From NCBI GenBank assembly GCA_916610825.1, contig OU744446.1, positions 21,709,223 to 21,773,222 of the forward strand: a DNA stretch of 64,000 nucleotides. The letters are read 5' to 3'. Positions within the stretch are counted from its first letter, which is position 1. Each line of letters begins with the position of its first letter. Source of the stretch: Haliclystus octoradiatus. Lineage: Eukaryota > Cnidaria > Staurozoa > Stauromedusae > Haliclystidae. Of this stretch, positions 47,101 through 59,659 are shown in pieces. Made by a program: the position numbers and the translations under genes. The notes under the pieces are model-generated. The model was not told where the DNA came from and made no database searches. It saw only the letters and a program-made list of their open reading frames with translations.

Positions 47101-49050
47101 ACTGGGCATTGTTTTTGGTCATTTTGAGCTGTTTTTGAAAAATTCGAATTCCCTTGGGAATTAAGCATTGTTTTAGGTCATTTTGAGCTGTTTTTGAAAA
47201 ATTTGAATTACCTTGGGAATTAAGCATTGTTTTAGGTCATTTTGAGCTGTTTTTGTAAAATTCGAATTCCCTTGGGAACTGGGCATTGTTTTTGGTCATT
47301 TTGAGCTGTTTTTGAAAAATTCAAATTCCCTTGGGAATTAAGCATTGTTTTAAGTCATTTTGAGCTGTTTTTGTAAAATTCGAATTCCCTTGGGAATTAA
47401 GCATTGTTTTAGGTCATTTTGAGCTGTTTTTGAAAAGTTTGAATTCCCTTGGGAATTAAGCATTGTTTTAGGTCATTTTGAGCTGTTTTTGAAAAATTTG
47501 AATTCCCTTTGGAATTAAGCATTGTTTTAGGTCATTTTGAGCTGTTTTTGTAAAATTCGAATTCCCTTGGGAACTGGGCATTGCTTTTGGTCATTTTGAG
47601 CTGTTTTTGAAAAATTCAAATTCCCTTGGGAATTAAGCATTGTTTTAAGTCATTTTGAGCTGTTTTTGTAAAATTTGAATTCCCTTGGGAATTAAGCATT
47701 GTTTTAGGTAATTTGGAGCTGTTTTTGAAAAATTCGAATTCCCTTGGGAATTAAGCATTGTTTTAGGTCATTTTGAGCTGTTTTTGTAAAATTCGAATTC
47801 CCTTGGGAATTAAGCATTGTTTTTGTCATTTTGAGCTGATTTTGTAAAATTCGAATTCCCTTGGGAATTAAGCATTGTTTTAGGTCATTTTGAGCTGTTT
47901 TTGAAAAATTCGAATTCCCTTGGGAATTAAGCATTGTTTTTGTCATTTTGAGCTGATTTTGTAAAATTCGAATTCCCTTGGGAATTAAGCATTGTTTTAA
48001 GTCATTTTGAGCTGTTTTTGTAAAATTCGAATTCCCTTGGGAACTGGGCATTGTTTTTGGTCATTTTGAGCTGTTTTTGAAAAATTCAAATTCCCTTGGG
48101 AATTAAGCATTGTTTTAAGTCATTTTGAGCTGTTTTTGTAAAATTCGAATTCCCTTGGGAATTAAGCATTGTTTTAGGTCATTTTGAGCTGTTTTTGAAA
48201 AGTTTGAATTCCCTTGGGAATTAAGCATTGTTTTAGGTCATTTTGAGCTGTTTTTGTAAAATTCGAATTCCCTTGGGAACTGGGCATTGTTTTTGGTCAT
48301 TTTGAGCTGTTTTTGAAAAATTCAAATTCCCTTGGGAATTAAGCATTGTTTTAAGTCATTTTGAGCTGTTTTTGTAAAATTCGAATTCCCTTGGGAATTA
48401 AGCATTGTTTTAGGTCATTTTGAGCTGTTTTTGAAAAATTTGAATTCCCTTTGGAATTAAGCATTGTTTTAGGTCATTTTGAGCTGTTTTTGTAAAATTC
48501 GAATTCCCTTGGGAACTGGGCATTGCTTTTGGTCATTTTGAGCTGTTTTTGAAAAATTCAAATTCCCTTGGGAATTAAGCATTGTTTTTAGTCATTTTGA
48601 GCTGTTTTTGTAAAATTCGAATTCCCTTGGGAATTAAGCATTGTTTTAGGTCATTTTGAGCTGTTTTTGAAAAATTCGAATTCCCTTGGGAATTAAGCAT
48701 TGTTTTAGGTCATTTTGAGCTGTTTTTGTAAAATTCGAATTCCCTTGGGAATTAAGCATTGTTTTTGTCATTTTGAGCTGATTTTGTAAAATTCGAATTC
48801 CCTTGGGAATTAAGCATTGTTTTAGGTCATTTTGAGCTGTTTTTGAAAAATTCGAATTCCCTTGGGAATTAAGCATTGTTTTAGGTCATTTTGAGCTGTT
48901 TTTGTAAAATTCGAATTCCCTTGGGAATTAAGCATTGTTTTTGTCATTTTGAGCTGATTTTGTAAAATTCGAATTCCCTTGGGAATTAAGCATTGTTTTA
49001 AGTCATTTTGAGCTGTTTTTGTAAAATTTCGAATTCCCTTGGGAATTAAG
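43800..49050. repeat. 2,768-bp offset higher-order repeat
   Basis: The run with three C-spaced monomers at 44,936-45,283 recurs at 47,704-48,051, and the heptamer-containing segment at 45,878 recurs at 48,646, both at 2,768 bp (47 monomers minus five bases, from five short units). GTAATATTCG is private to the first copy. Confidence 0.82.
48632..49043. repeat. 412-bp heptamer module, first of a tandem pair
   Basis: Seven monomers of 59, 59, 58, 59, 59, 58 and 60 bp sum to 412. The order is a-A-C-a-A-C-D60, where 'a' is an A-like monomer with GAAAAATTCG. The same module occurs as a single copy at many other sites, for example from about 29,860, 33,448, 38,334, 41,984 and 45,867. Here it is doubled. 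Confidence 0.92.
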
Positions 49051-49455
49051 CATTGTTTTAGGTCATTTTGAGCTGTTTTTGAAAAATTCGAATTCCCTTG
49101 GGAATTAAGCATTGTTTTAGGTCATTTTGAGCTGTTTTTGTAAAATTCGAATTCCCTTGGGAATTAAGCATTGTTTTTGTCATTTTGAGCTGATTTTGTA
49201 AAATTCGAATTCCCTTGGGAATTAAGCATTGTTTTAGGTCATTTTGAGCTGTTTTTGAAAAATTCGAATTCCCTTGGGAATTAAGCATTGTTTTAGGTCA
49301 TTTTGAGCTGTTTTTGTAAAATTCGAATTCCCTTGGGAATTAAGCATTGTTTTTGTCATTTTGAGCTGATTTTGTAAAATTCGAATTCCCTTGGGAATTA
49401 AGCATTGTTTTAAGTCATTTTGAGCTGTTTTTGTAAAATTTCGAATTCCCTTGGG
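49044..49455. repeat. 412-bp heptamer module, second of the tandem pair
   Basis: It repeats the preceding module with no difference that I could see by eye. A third, incomplete version begins at 49,456 and then changes to the GGTAATTTTGAGC monomer found after single copies elsewhere. Confidence 0.92.
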
Positions 49456-49799
49456 AATTAAGCATTGTTTTAGGTCATTTTGAGCTGTTTTTGAAAAATT
49501 CGAATTCCCTTGGGAATTAAGCATTGTTTTAGGTAATTTTGAGCTGTTTTTGTAAAATTCGAATTCATTTGGGAATTAAGCATTGTTTTTGTCATTTTGA
49601 GCTGATTTTGTAAAATTCGAATTCCCTTGGGAATTAAGCATTGTTTTAAGTCATTTTGAGCTGTTTTTGTAAAATTCGAATTCCCTTGGGAATTAAGCAT
49701 TGTTTTAGGTCATTTTGAGCTGTTTTTGAAAAGTTTGAATTCCCTTGGGAATTAAGCATTGTTTTAGGTCATTTTGAGCTGTTTTTGAAAAATTCGAAT

Positions 49800-52700
49800 T
49801 CCCTTGGGAATTAAGCATTGTTTTAGGTCATTTTGAGCTGTTTTTGTAAAATTCGAATTCCCTTGGGAACTGGGCATTGTTTTTGGTCATTTTGAGCTGT
49901 TTTCGAAAAATTCAAATTCCCTTGGGAATAAAGCATTGTTTTAGGTCATTTTGAGCTGTTTTTAAAAAATTCGAATTCCCTTGGGAATTAAGCATTGTTT
50001 TAGGTCATTTTGAGCTGTTTTTGTAAAATTCGAATTCATTTGGGAATTAAGCATTGTTTTTGTCATTTTGAGCTGATTTTGTAAAATTCGAATTCCCTTG
50101 GGAATTAAGCATTGTTTTAAGTCATTTTGAGCTGTTTCTGTAAAATTAGAATTCCCTTGGGAATTAAGCATTGTTTTAGGTCATTTTGAGCTGTATTTGA
50201 AAAATTTGAATTCCCTTGGGAATTAAGCATTGTTTTAGGTCATTTTGAGCTGTTTTTGAAAAATTTGAATTCCCTTGGGAATTAAGCATTGTTTTAGGTC
50301 ATTTTGAGCTGTTTTTGTAAAATTCGAATTCCCTTGGGAACTGGGCATTGTTTTTGGTCATTTTGAGCTGTTTTTGAAAAATTCGAATTCCCTTGGGAAT
50401 TAAGCATTGTTTTATGTCATTTTGAGCTGTTATTGTAAAATTCGAATTCCCTTGGGAATTAAGCTTTGTTTTAGGTCATTTTGAGCTGTTTTTGAAAAAT
50501 TCGACTTCCCTTGGGAATTAAGCATTGTTTTAGGTCATTTTGAGCTGTTTTTGAAAAATTTGAATTCCCTTGGGAATTAAGCATTGTTTTAAGTCATTTT
50601 GAGCTGTTTTTGTAAAATTCGAATTCCCTTGGGAATTAAGCATTGTTTTAGGTCATTTTGAGCTGTTTTTGAAAAGTTTGAATTCCCTTGGGAATTAAGC
50701 ATTGTTTTAGGTCATTTTGAGCTGTTTTTGTAAAATTCGAATTCCCTTGGGAACTGGGCATTGCTTTTGGTCATTTTGAGCTGTTTTTGAAAAATTCAAA
50801 TTCCCTTGGGAATTAAGCATTGTTTTAAGTCATTTTGAGCTGTTTTTGTAAAATTCGAATTCCCTTGGGAATTAAGCATTGTTTTAGGTCATTTTGAGCT
50901 GTTTTTGAAAAATTTGAATTCCAATTTGAATTAAGCATTGTTTTAGGTCATTTTGATCTGTTTTTGTAAAATTCGAATTCCCTTGGGAACTGGGCATTGC
51001 TTTTGGTCATTTTGAGCTGTTTTTGAAAAATTCAAATTCCCTTGGGAATTAAGCATTGTTTTAAGTCATTTTGAGCTGTTTTTGTAAAATTCGAATTCCA
51101 TTTGGGAATTAAGCATTGTTTTAGGTCATTTTGAGCTGTTTTTGAAAAATTCGAATTCCCTTGGGAATTAAGCATTTAGGTCATTTTGAGCTGTTTTTGT
51201 AAAATTCGAATTCCCTTGGGAATTAAGCATTGTTTTTGTCATTTTGAGCTGATTTTGTAAAATTCGAATTCCCTTGGGAATTAAGCATTGTTTTAAGTCA
51301 TTTTGAGCTGTTTTTGTAAAATTCGAATTCCCTTGGGAATTAAGCATTGTTTTAGGTCATTTTGAGCTGTTTTTGAAAAATTTGAATTCCCTTGGGAATT
51401 AAGCATTGTTTTTGTCATTTCGAGCTGATTTTGTAAAATTCGAATTCCCTTGGGAATTAAGCATTGTTTTAGGTCATTTTGAGCTGTTTTTGAAAAATTC
51501 GAATTCCCTTGGGAATTAAGCATTGTTTTTGTCATTTTGAGCTGATTTTGTAAAATTCGAATTCCCTTGGGAATTAAGCATTGTTTTAAGTCATTTTGAG
51601 CTGTTTTTGTAAAATTCGAATTCCCTTGGGAATTAAGCATTGTTTTAGGTCATTTTGAGCTGTTTTTGAAAAATTTGAATTCCCTTGGGAATTAAGCATT
51701 GTTTTTGTCATTTTGAGCTGATTTTGTAAAATTCGAATTCCCTTGGGAATTAAGCATTGTTTTAGGTCATTTTGAGCTGTTTTTGAAAAATTCGAATTCC
51801 CTTGGGAATTAAGCATTGTTTTTGTAATTTTGAGCTGATTTTGTAAAATTCGAATTCCCTTGGGAATTAAGCATTGTTTTAAGTCATTTTGAGCTGTTTT
51901 TGTAAAATTCGAATTCCCTTGGGAACTGGGCATTGTTTTTGGTCATTTTGAGCTGTTTTTTAAAAATTCAAATTCCCTTGGGAATTAAGCATTGTTTTAA
52001 GTCATTTTGAGCTGTTTTTGTAAAATTCGAATTCCCTTGGGAATTAAGCATTGTTTTAGGTCATTTTGAGCTGTTTTTGAAAAGTTTGAATTCCCTTGGG
52101 AATTAAGCATTGTTTTAGGTCATTTTGAGCTGTTTTTGTAAAATTCGAATTCCCTTGGGAACTGGGCATTGTTTTTGGTCATTTTGAGCTGTTTTTTAAA
52201 AATTCAAACTCCCTTGGGAATTAAGCATTGTTTTAAGTCATTTTGAGCTGTTTTTGTAAAATTCGAATTCCCTTGGGAATTAAGCATTGTTTTAGGTCAT
52301 TTTGAGCTGTTTTTGAAAAGTTTGAATTCCCTTGGGAATTAAGCATTGTTTTAGGTCATTTTGAGCTGTTTTTGTAAAATTCGAATTCCCTTGGGAACTG
52401 GGCATTGTTTTTGGTCATTTTGAGCTGTTTTCGAAAAATTCAAATTCCCTTGGGAATAAAGCATTGTTTTAGGTCATTTTGAGCTGTTTTTAAAAAATTC
52501 GAATTCCCTTGGGAATTAAGCATTGTTTTAGGTCATTTTGAGCTGTTTTTGTAAAATTCGAATTCATTTGGGAATTAAGCATTGTTTTTGTCATTTTGAG
52601 CTGATTTTGTAAAATTCGAATTCCCTTGGGAATTAAGCATTGTTTTAAGTCATTTTGAGCTGTTTTTGTAAAATTAGAATTCCCTTGGGAATTAAGCATT

Positions 52701-53640
52701 GTTTTAGGTCATTTTGAGCTGTTTTTGAAAAATTTGAATTCCCTTGGGAATTAAGCATTGTTTTAGGTCATTTTGAGCTGTTTTTGAAAAATTTGAATTC
52801 CCTTGGGAATTAAGCATTGTTTTAGGTCATTTTGAGCTGTTTTTGTAAAATTCGAATTCCCTTGGGAACTGGGCATTGTTTTTGGTCATTTTGAGCTGTT
52901 TTTGAAAAATTCGAATTCCCTTGGGAATTAAGCATTGTTTTATGTCATTTTGAGCTGTTTTTGTAAAATTCGAATTCCCTTGGGAATTAAGCTTTGTTTT
53001 AGGTCATTTTGAGCTGTTTTTGAAAAATTCGACTTCCCTTGGGAATTAAGCATTGTTTTAGGTCATTTTGAGCTGTTTTTGAAAAATTTGAATTCCCTTG
53101 GGAATTAAGCATTGTTTTAAGTCATTTTGAACTGTTTTTGTAAAATTCGAATTCCCTTGGGAATTAAGCATTGTTTTAGGTCATTTTGAGCTGTTTTTGA
53201 AAAGTTTGAATTCCCTTGGGAATTAAGCATTGTTTTAGGTCATTTTGAACTGTTTTTGTAAAATTCGAATTCCCTTGGGAACTGGGCATTGCTTTTGGTC
53301 ATTTTGAGCTGTTTTTGAAAAATTCAAATTCCCTTGGGAATTAAGCATTGTTTTAAGTCATTTTGAGCTGTTTTTGTAAAATTCGAATTCCCTTGGGAAT
53401 TAAGCATTGTTTTAGGTCATTTTGAGCTGTTTTTGAAAAATTTGAATTCCAATTTGAATTAAGCATTGTTTTAGGTCATTTTGATCTGTTTTTGTAAAAT
53501 TCGAATTCCCTTGGGAACTGGGCATTGCTTTTGGTCATTTTGAGCTGTTTTTGAAAAATTCAAATTCCCTTGGGAATTAAGCATTGTTTTAAGTCATTTT
53601 GAGCTGTTTTTGTAAAATTCGAATTCCCTTGGGAATTAAG
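49800..53640. repeat. 2,528-bp offset higher-order repeat
   Basis: The AATAAAGC/GTTTTCGAAAAATTC segment (49,962 and 52,490), the AAGCTTTG monomer (50,464 and 52,992) and the unusual CCAATTTGAATT junction (50,922 and 53,449) keep 2,527-2,528 bp. Confidence 0.84.
51279..51864. repeat. 293-bp pentamer tandem pair
   Basis: Five monomers (D, E, C, a, C) of 59+59+58+59+58 bp repeat at 51,279 and 51,572. The first has TCATTTCGAGCTG and the second has TGTAATTTTGAGC, so they have each gained private changes. Confidence 0.85.
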
Positions 53641-54250
53641 CATTGTTTTAGGTCATTTTGAGCTGTTTTTGAAAAATTTGAATTCCCTTGGGAATTAAGC
53701 ATTGTTTTAAGTCATTTTGAGCTGTTTTTGTAAAATTCGAATTCCCTTGGGAATTAAGCATTGTTTTAGGTCATTTTGAGCTGTTTTTGAAAAGTTTGAA
53801 TTCCCTTGGGAATTAAGCATTGTTTTAGGTCATTTTGAACTGTTTTTGTAAAATTCGAATTCCCTTGGGAACTGGGGATTGCTTTTGGTCATTTTGAGCT
53901 GTTTTTGAAAAATTCAAATTCCCTTGGGAATTAAGCATTGTTTTAAGTCATTTTGAGCTGTTTTTGTAAAATTCGAATTCCCTTGGGAATTAAGCATTGT
54001 TTTAGGTCATTTTGAGCTGTTTTTGAAAAATTTGAATTCCAATTTGAATTAAGCATTGTTTTAGGTCATTTTGATCTGTTTTTGTAAAATTCGAATTCCC
54101 TTGGGAACTGGGCATTGCTTTTGGTCATTTTGAGCTGTTTTTGAAAAATTCAAATTCCCTTGGGAATTAAGCATTGTTTTAAGTCATTTTGAGCTGTTTT
54201 TGTAAAATTCGAATTCCCTTGGGAATTAAGCATTGTTTTAGGTCATTTTG
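53103..54250. repeat. 590-bp decamer tandem pair
   Basis: Ten monomers from 53,103 recur from 53,693. CATTTTGAACTG (53,241 and 53,831) and CCAATTTGAATT (53,449 and 54,039) hold the 590-bp spacing exactly. The second copy has GGGGATTGC in place of GGGCATTGC near 53,876. Confidence 0.87.
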
Positions 54251-54395
54251 AGCTGTTTTTGAAAAATTCGAATTCCCTTGGGAATTAAGCATTTAGGTCA
54301 TTTTGAGCTGTTTTTGTAAAATTCGAATTCCCTTGGGAATTAAGCATTGTTTTTGTCATTTTGAGCTGATTTTGTAAAATTCGAATTCCCTTGGG

Positions 54396-55809
54396 AATTA
54401 AGCATTGTTTTAAGTCATTTTGAGCTGTTTTTGTAAAATTCGAATTCCCTTGGGAATTAAGCATTGTTTTAGGTCATTTTGAGCTGTTTTTGAAAAATTT
54501 GAATTCCCTTGGGAATTAAGCATTGTTTTTGTCATTTCGAGCTGATTTTGTAAAATTCGAATTCCCTTGGGAATTAAGCATTGTTTTAGGTCATTTTGAG
54601 CTGTTTTTGAAAAATTCGAATTCCCTTGGGAATTAAGCATTGTTTTAGGTCATTTTGAGCTGTTTTTGAAAAATTCGAATTCCCTTGGGAATTAAGCATT
54701 GTTTTAGGTCATTTTGAGCTGTTTTTGAAAAATTTGAATCCCCTTGGGAATTAAGCATTGTTTTAGGTCATTTTGAGCTGTTTTTGTAAAATTCGAATTC
54801 TCTTGAGAATTAAGCAATGTTTTAGGTCATTTTTAAGCTGTTTTTGAAAAATTCGAATTCCCTTGGGAATTAAGCATTGTTTTTGTCATTTTGAGCTGAT
54901 TTTGTAAAATTCGAATTCCCTTGGGAATTAAGCATTGTTTTAAGTCATTTTGAGCTGTTTTTGTAAAATTCGAATTCCCTTCGGAATTAAACATTGTTTT
55001 AGGTCATTTTGAGCTGTTTTTGAAAAATTTGAATTCCCTTGGGAATTAAGCATTGTTTTAGGTCATTTTGAGCTGATTTTGTAAAATTCGAATTCCCTTG
55101 GGAATTAAGCATTGTTTTAAGTCATTTTGAGCTGTTTTTGTAAAATTCGAATTCCCTTGGGAATTAAGCATTGTTTTAGGTCATTTTGAGCTGTTTTTGA
55201 AAAATTCGAATTCCCTTGGGAATTAAGCATTGTTTTTGTCATTTTGAGCTGATTTTGTAAAATTCGAATTCCCTTGGGAATTAAGCATTGTTTTAGGTCA
55301 TTTTGAGCTGTTTTTGAAAAATTCGAATTCCCTTGGGAATTAAGCATTGTTTTAGGTCATTTTGAGCTGTTTTTGAAAAATTCGAATTCCCTTGGGAATT
55401 AAGCATTGTTTTAGGTCATTTTGAGCTGTTTTTGAAAAATTTGAATTCCCTTGGGAATTAAGCATTGTTTTAGGTCATTTTGAGCTGTTTTTGTAAAATT
55501 CGAATTCTCTTGAGAATTAAGCAATGTTTTAGGTCATTTTTAAGCTGTTTTTGAAAAATTCGAATTCCCTTGGGAATTAAGCATTGTTTTTGTCATTTTG
55601 AGCTGATTTTGTAAAATTCGAATTCCCTTGGGAATTAAGCATTGTTTTAAGTCATTTTGAGCTGTTTTTGTAAAATTCGAATTCCCTTCGGAATTAAACA
55701 TTGTTTTAGGTCATTTTGAGCTGTTTTTGAAAAATTTGAATTCCCTTGGGAATTAAGCATTGTTTTAGGTCATTTTGAGCTGTTTTTGTAAAATTCGAAT
55801 TCTCTTGGG
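54396..55809. repeat. 707-bp (12-mer) tandem pair
   Basis: Copies start at 54,396 and 55,103. The mark is GAATTCTCTTGAGAATTAAG with GCAATG, at about 54,798 and 55,505. The pair recurs in the second superblock with starts at about 59,950 and 60,657. Confidence 0.86.
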
Positions 55810-57224
55810 AATTAGGCATTGTTTTTGATCGGTTTAAGCTGTTTTTGTAAAATTCGAATTCCCTTGAGAATTAAGCAATGTTTTAGGTCATTTTGAGCTG
55901 TTTTTGAAAAATTCGAATTCCATTGGGAACTGGGCATTGTTTTTGGTCATTTTGAGCTGTTTTTGAAAAATTCGAATTCCCTTGGGAACTGGGCATTGTT
56001 TATGGTCATTTTGAGCTGTTTTTGAAAAATTCAAATTCCCTTGGGAATTAAGCATTGTTTTAGGTCATTTTGAGCTGTTTTAGAAAAATTCGAATTCCCT
56101 TGGGAATTAAGCATTGTTTTAGGTCATTTTAAGCTGTTTTTGAAAAATTCAAATTCCCTTGGGAATCAAGCATTGTTTTAGGTCATTTTGAGCTGTTTTT
56201 GAAAAATTCAAATTCCCTTGGGAATTAAGCATTGTCTTAGGTCATATTGAACTGATTTTGTAAAATTCGAATTCCCTCTTGAACTGGGCATTGTTTTTGG
56301 TCATTTTGAGCTGTTTTTGTGAAATTCGAATTCCCTTGGGAATTAGGCATTGTTTTTGATCGGTTTAAGCTGTTTTTGTAAAATTCGAATTCTCTTAGGA
56401 ATTAAGCATTGTTTTAGGTCATTTTGGGCTGTTTTTGTAAAATTCGAATTCCCTTGGGAATTAAGCATTGTTTTAGGTCATTTTGAACTGATTTTGTTAA
56501 ATTTGAATTCCCTTGGGAACTGGGCATTGTTTTTGGTCATTTTGAGCTGTTTTTGAAAAATTCAAATTCCCTTGGGAATTAAGCATTGTTTTAGGTCATT
56601 TTGAGCTGTTTTTGAAAAATTCGAATTCCCTTGGGAATTAGGCATTGTTTTTGATCGGTTTAAGCTGTTTTTGTAAAATTGGAATTCCCTTGGGAATTAA
56701 GCCTTGTTTTAGGTCATTTTGAGCTGTTTTTGTAAAATTCGAATTCCCTTGGGAATTAAGCATTGTTTTTGTCATTTTGAGCTGATTTTGTAGAATTCGA
56801 ATTCCCTTGGGAATTAAGCATTGTTTTAAGTCATTTTGAGCTGTTTTTGAAAAATTCAAATTCCCTTGGGAATTAAGCATTGTTTTAGGTCATATTGAAC
56901 TGATTTTGTAAAATTCGAATTCCCTCTTGAACTGGGCATTGTTTTTGGTCATTTTGAGCTGTTTTTGAAAAATTCAAATTCCCTTGGGAATTAAGCATTG
57001 TTTTAGGTCATTTTGAGCTGTTTTTGTAAAATTCGAATTCCCTTGGGAACTGGGCATTGTTTTAGGTCATTTTGAGCTGTTTTTGAAAAATTCGAATTCC
57101 CTTGGGAATTAAGCATTGTTTTTGGTCATTTTAAGCTGTTTTTGAAAAATTCGAATTCCCTTGGGAATTAAGCATTGTTTTAGGTCATTTTGAGCTGTTT
57201 TTGAAAAATTCGAATTCCCTTGGG

Positions 57225-57263
57225 AATTAAGCATTGTTTTTTCTCATTTTTCATACCCAAGGG
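57225..57263 (+). repeat. 39-bp flipped-core monomer, copy 2
   Basis: It has the same sequence as the unit near the left edge, including CATACCCAAGGGTACAAAGC across the junction. It lies inside the 2.2-kb repeat of the right-hand region and is followed by the same TACAAAGC-headed monomer. Confidence 0.9.
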
Positions 57264-59444
57264 TACAAAGCATTGTTTTTAGTCATTTTAAGCTGTTTTT
57301 GTGAAATTCGAATTCCCTTGGGAATTAAGCATTGTTTTTGTCATTTTGAGTTGATTTTGTAAAATTCGAATTCTCTTGGGAATTAGGCATTGTTTTTGAT
57401 CGGTTTAAGCTGTTTTTGTAAAATTCGAATTCCCTTGGGAATTAAGCATTGTTTTAGGTCATTTTGAGCTGTTTTTGTAAAATTCGAATTCCCTTGGGAA
57501 TTAAGCATTGTTTTAGGTCATTTTGAACTGATTTTGTAAAATTCGAATTTCCTTGGGAACTGGGCATTGTTTTTGGTCATTTTGAGCTGTTTTTGAAAAA
57601 TTCAAATTCCCTTGGGAATTAAGCATTTTTTTTTATGTCATTTTGAGCTGTTTTTGAAAAATTCAAATTCCCTTGGGATTTAAGCATTGTTTTAGGTCAT
57701 TTTGAGCTGTTTTTGTAAAATTCGAATTCCCTTGGGAATTAAGCATTGTTTTTGTCATTTTGAGCTGATTTTGTAAAATTCGAATTTCCTTGGGAATTAA
57801 GCATTGTTTTAGGTCATTTTGAGCTGTTTTTGTAAAATTCGAATTCCCTTGGGAATTAAGCATTGTTTTTGTCATTTTGAGCTGATTTTGTAAAATTCGA
57901 ATTCCCTTGGGAATTAAGCATTGTTTTAAGTCATTTTGAGCTGTTTTTGTAAAATTCGAATTCCCTTCGGAATTAAACATTGTTTTAGGTCATTTTGAGC
58001 TGTTTTTGAAAAATTTGAATTCCCTTGGGAATTAAGCATTGTTTTAGGTCATTTTGAGCTGTTTTTGTAAAATTCGAATTCTCTTGGGAATTAGGCATTG
58101 TTTTTGATCGGTTTAAGCTGTTTTTGTAAAATTCGAATTCCCTTGAGAAATAAGCAATGTTTTAGGTCATTTTGAGCTGTTTTTGAAAAATTCGAATTCC
58201 ATTGGGAACTGGGCATTGTTTTTGGTCATTTTGAGCTGTTTTTGAAAAATTCGAATTCCCTTGGGAACTGGGCATTGTTTATGGTCATTTTGAGCTGTTT
58301 TTGAAAAATTCAAATTCCCTTGGGAATTAAGCATTGTTTTAGGTCATTTTTAGCTGTTTTAGAAAAATTCGAATTCCCTTGGGAATTAAGCATTGTTTTA
58401 GGTCATTTTAAGCTGTTTTTGAAAAATTCAAATTCCCTTGGGAATTAAGCATTGTCTTAGGTCATATTGAACTGATTTTGTAAAATTCGAATTCCCTCTT
58501 GAACTGGGCATTGTTTTTGGTCATTTTGAGCTGTTTTTGTGAAATTCGAATTCCCTTGGGAATTAGGCATTGTTTTTGATCGGTTTAAGCTGTTTTTGTA
58601 AAATTCGAATTCTCTTAGGAATTAAGCATTGTTTTAGGTCATTTTGGGCTGTTTTTGTAAAATTCGAATTCCCTTGGGAATTAAGCATTGTTTTAGGTCA
58701 TTTTGAACTGATTTTGTTAAATTTGAATTCCCTTGGGAACTGGGCATTGTTTTTGGTCATTTTGAGCTGTTTTTGAAAAATTCAAATTCCCTTGGGAATT
58801 AAGCATTGTTTTAGGTCATTTTGAGCTGTTTTTGAAAAATTCGAATTCCCTTGGGAATTAGGCATTGTTTTTGATCGGTTTAAGCTGTTTTTGTAAAATT
58901 GGAATTCCCTTGGGAATTAAGCCTTGTTTTAGGTCATTTTGAGCTGTTTTTGTAAAATTCGAATTCCCTTGGGAATTAAGCATTGTTTTTGTCATTTTGA
59001 GCTGATTTTGTAGAATTCGAATTCCCTTGGGAATTAAGCATTGTTTTAAGTCATTTTGAGCTGTTTTTGAAAAATTCAAATTCCCTTGGGAATTAAGCAT
59101 TGTTTTAGGTCATATTGAACTGATTTTGTAAAATTCGAATTCCCTCTTGAACTGGGCATTGTTTTTGGTCATTTTGAGCTGTTTTTGAAAAATTCAAATT
59201 CCCTTGGGAATTAAGCATTGTTTTAGGTCATTTTGAGCTGTTTTTGTAAAATTCGAATTCCCTTGGGAACTGGGCATTGTTTTAGGTCATTTTGAGCTGT
59301 TTTTGAAAAATTCGAATTCCCTTGGGAATTAAGCATTGTTTTTGGTCATTTTAAGCTGTTTTTGAAAAATTCGAATTCCCTTGGGAATTAAGCATTGTTT
59401 TAGGTCATTTTGAGCTGTTTTTGAAAAATTCGAATTCCCTTGGG

Positions 59445-59483
59445 AATTAAGCATTGTTTTTTCTCATTTTTCATACCCAAGGG
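59445..59483 (+). repeat. 39-bp flipped-core monomer, copy 3
   Basis: This is an exact match to the preceding copy at a distance of 2,220 bp, as expected from duplication of the surrounding block. Confidence 0.9.
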
Positions 59484-59659
59484 TACAAAGCATTGTTTTT
59501 AGTCATTTTAAGCTGTTTTTGTGAAATTCGAATTCCCTTGGGAATTAAGCATTGTTTTTGTCATTTTGAGCTGATTTTGTAAAATTCGAATTCTCTTGGG
59601 AATTAGGCATTGTTTTTGATCGGTTTAAGCTGTTTTTGTAAAATTCGAATTCCCTTGGG

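Larger units (their letters stand above)
45840..50200. repeat. 3,180-bp offset higher-order repeat
   Basis: Segments at 45,878, 46,290 and 46,782 recur at 49,058, 49,470 and 49,962. The 3,180-bp step is the 2,768-bp step plus one extra 412-bp heptamer, so the second copy differs from the first by one module. Confidence 0.84.
55684..59650. repeat. 2.2-kb tandem block (2,279/2,220 bp)
   Basis: CCCTTCGGAATTAAACATTG at 55,684 and 57,963 gives 2,279 bp. From 56,221 to the end of the block the step is 2,220 bp (CCCTCTTGAACTGGG, type I units, the flipped-core unit). One monomer with GGAATCAAGC near 56,162-56,220 is absent from the second copy and accounts for the 59-bp change. Confidence 0.86.
54106..59659. 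repeat. 5.55-kb superblock, first copy
   Basis: It starts at an AACTGGGCATTGC monomer and is followed directly by a second copy. It contains the 707-bp pair, two versions of the 2.2-kb block, type I monomers and two flipped-core 39-bp units. Confidence 0.87.

Noticed and set aside
56350..56556. Plus-strand 68-codon open frame, also at 58,570 and 61,903
   Set aside because: The three copies are explained by the 2.2-kb and 5.55-kb duplications. The hydrophobic look comes from T-rich repeat codons. There is no evidence of a gene.
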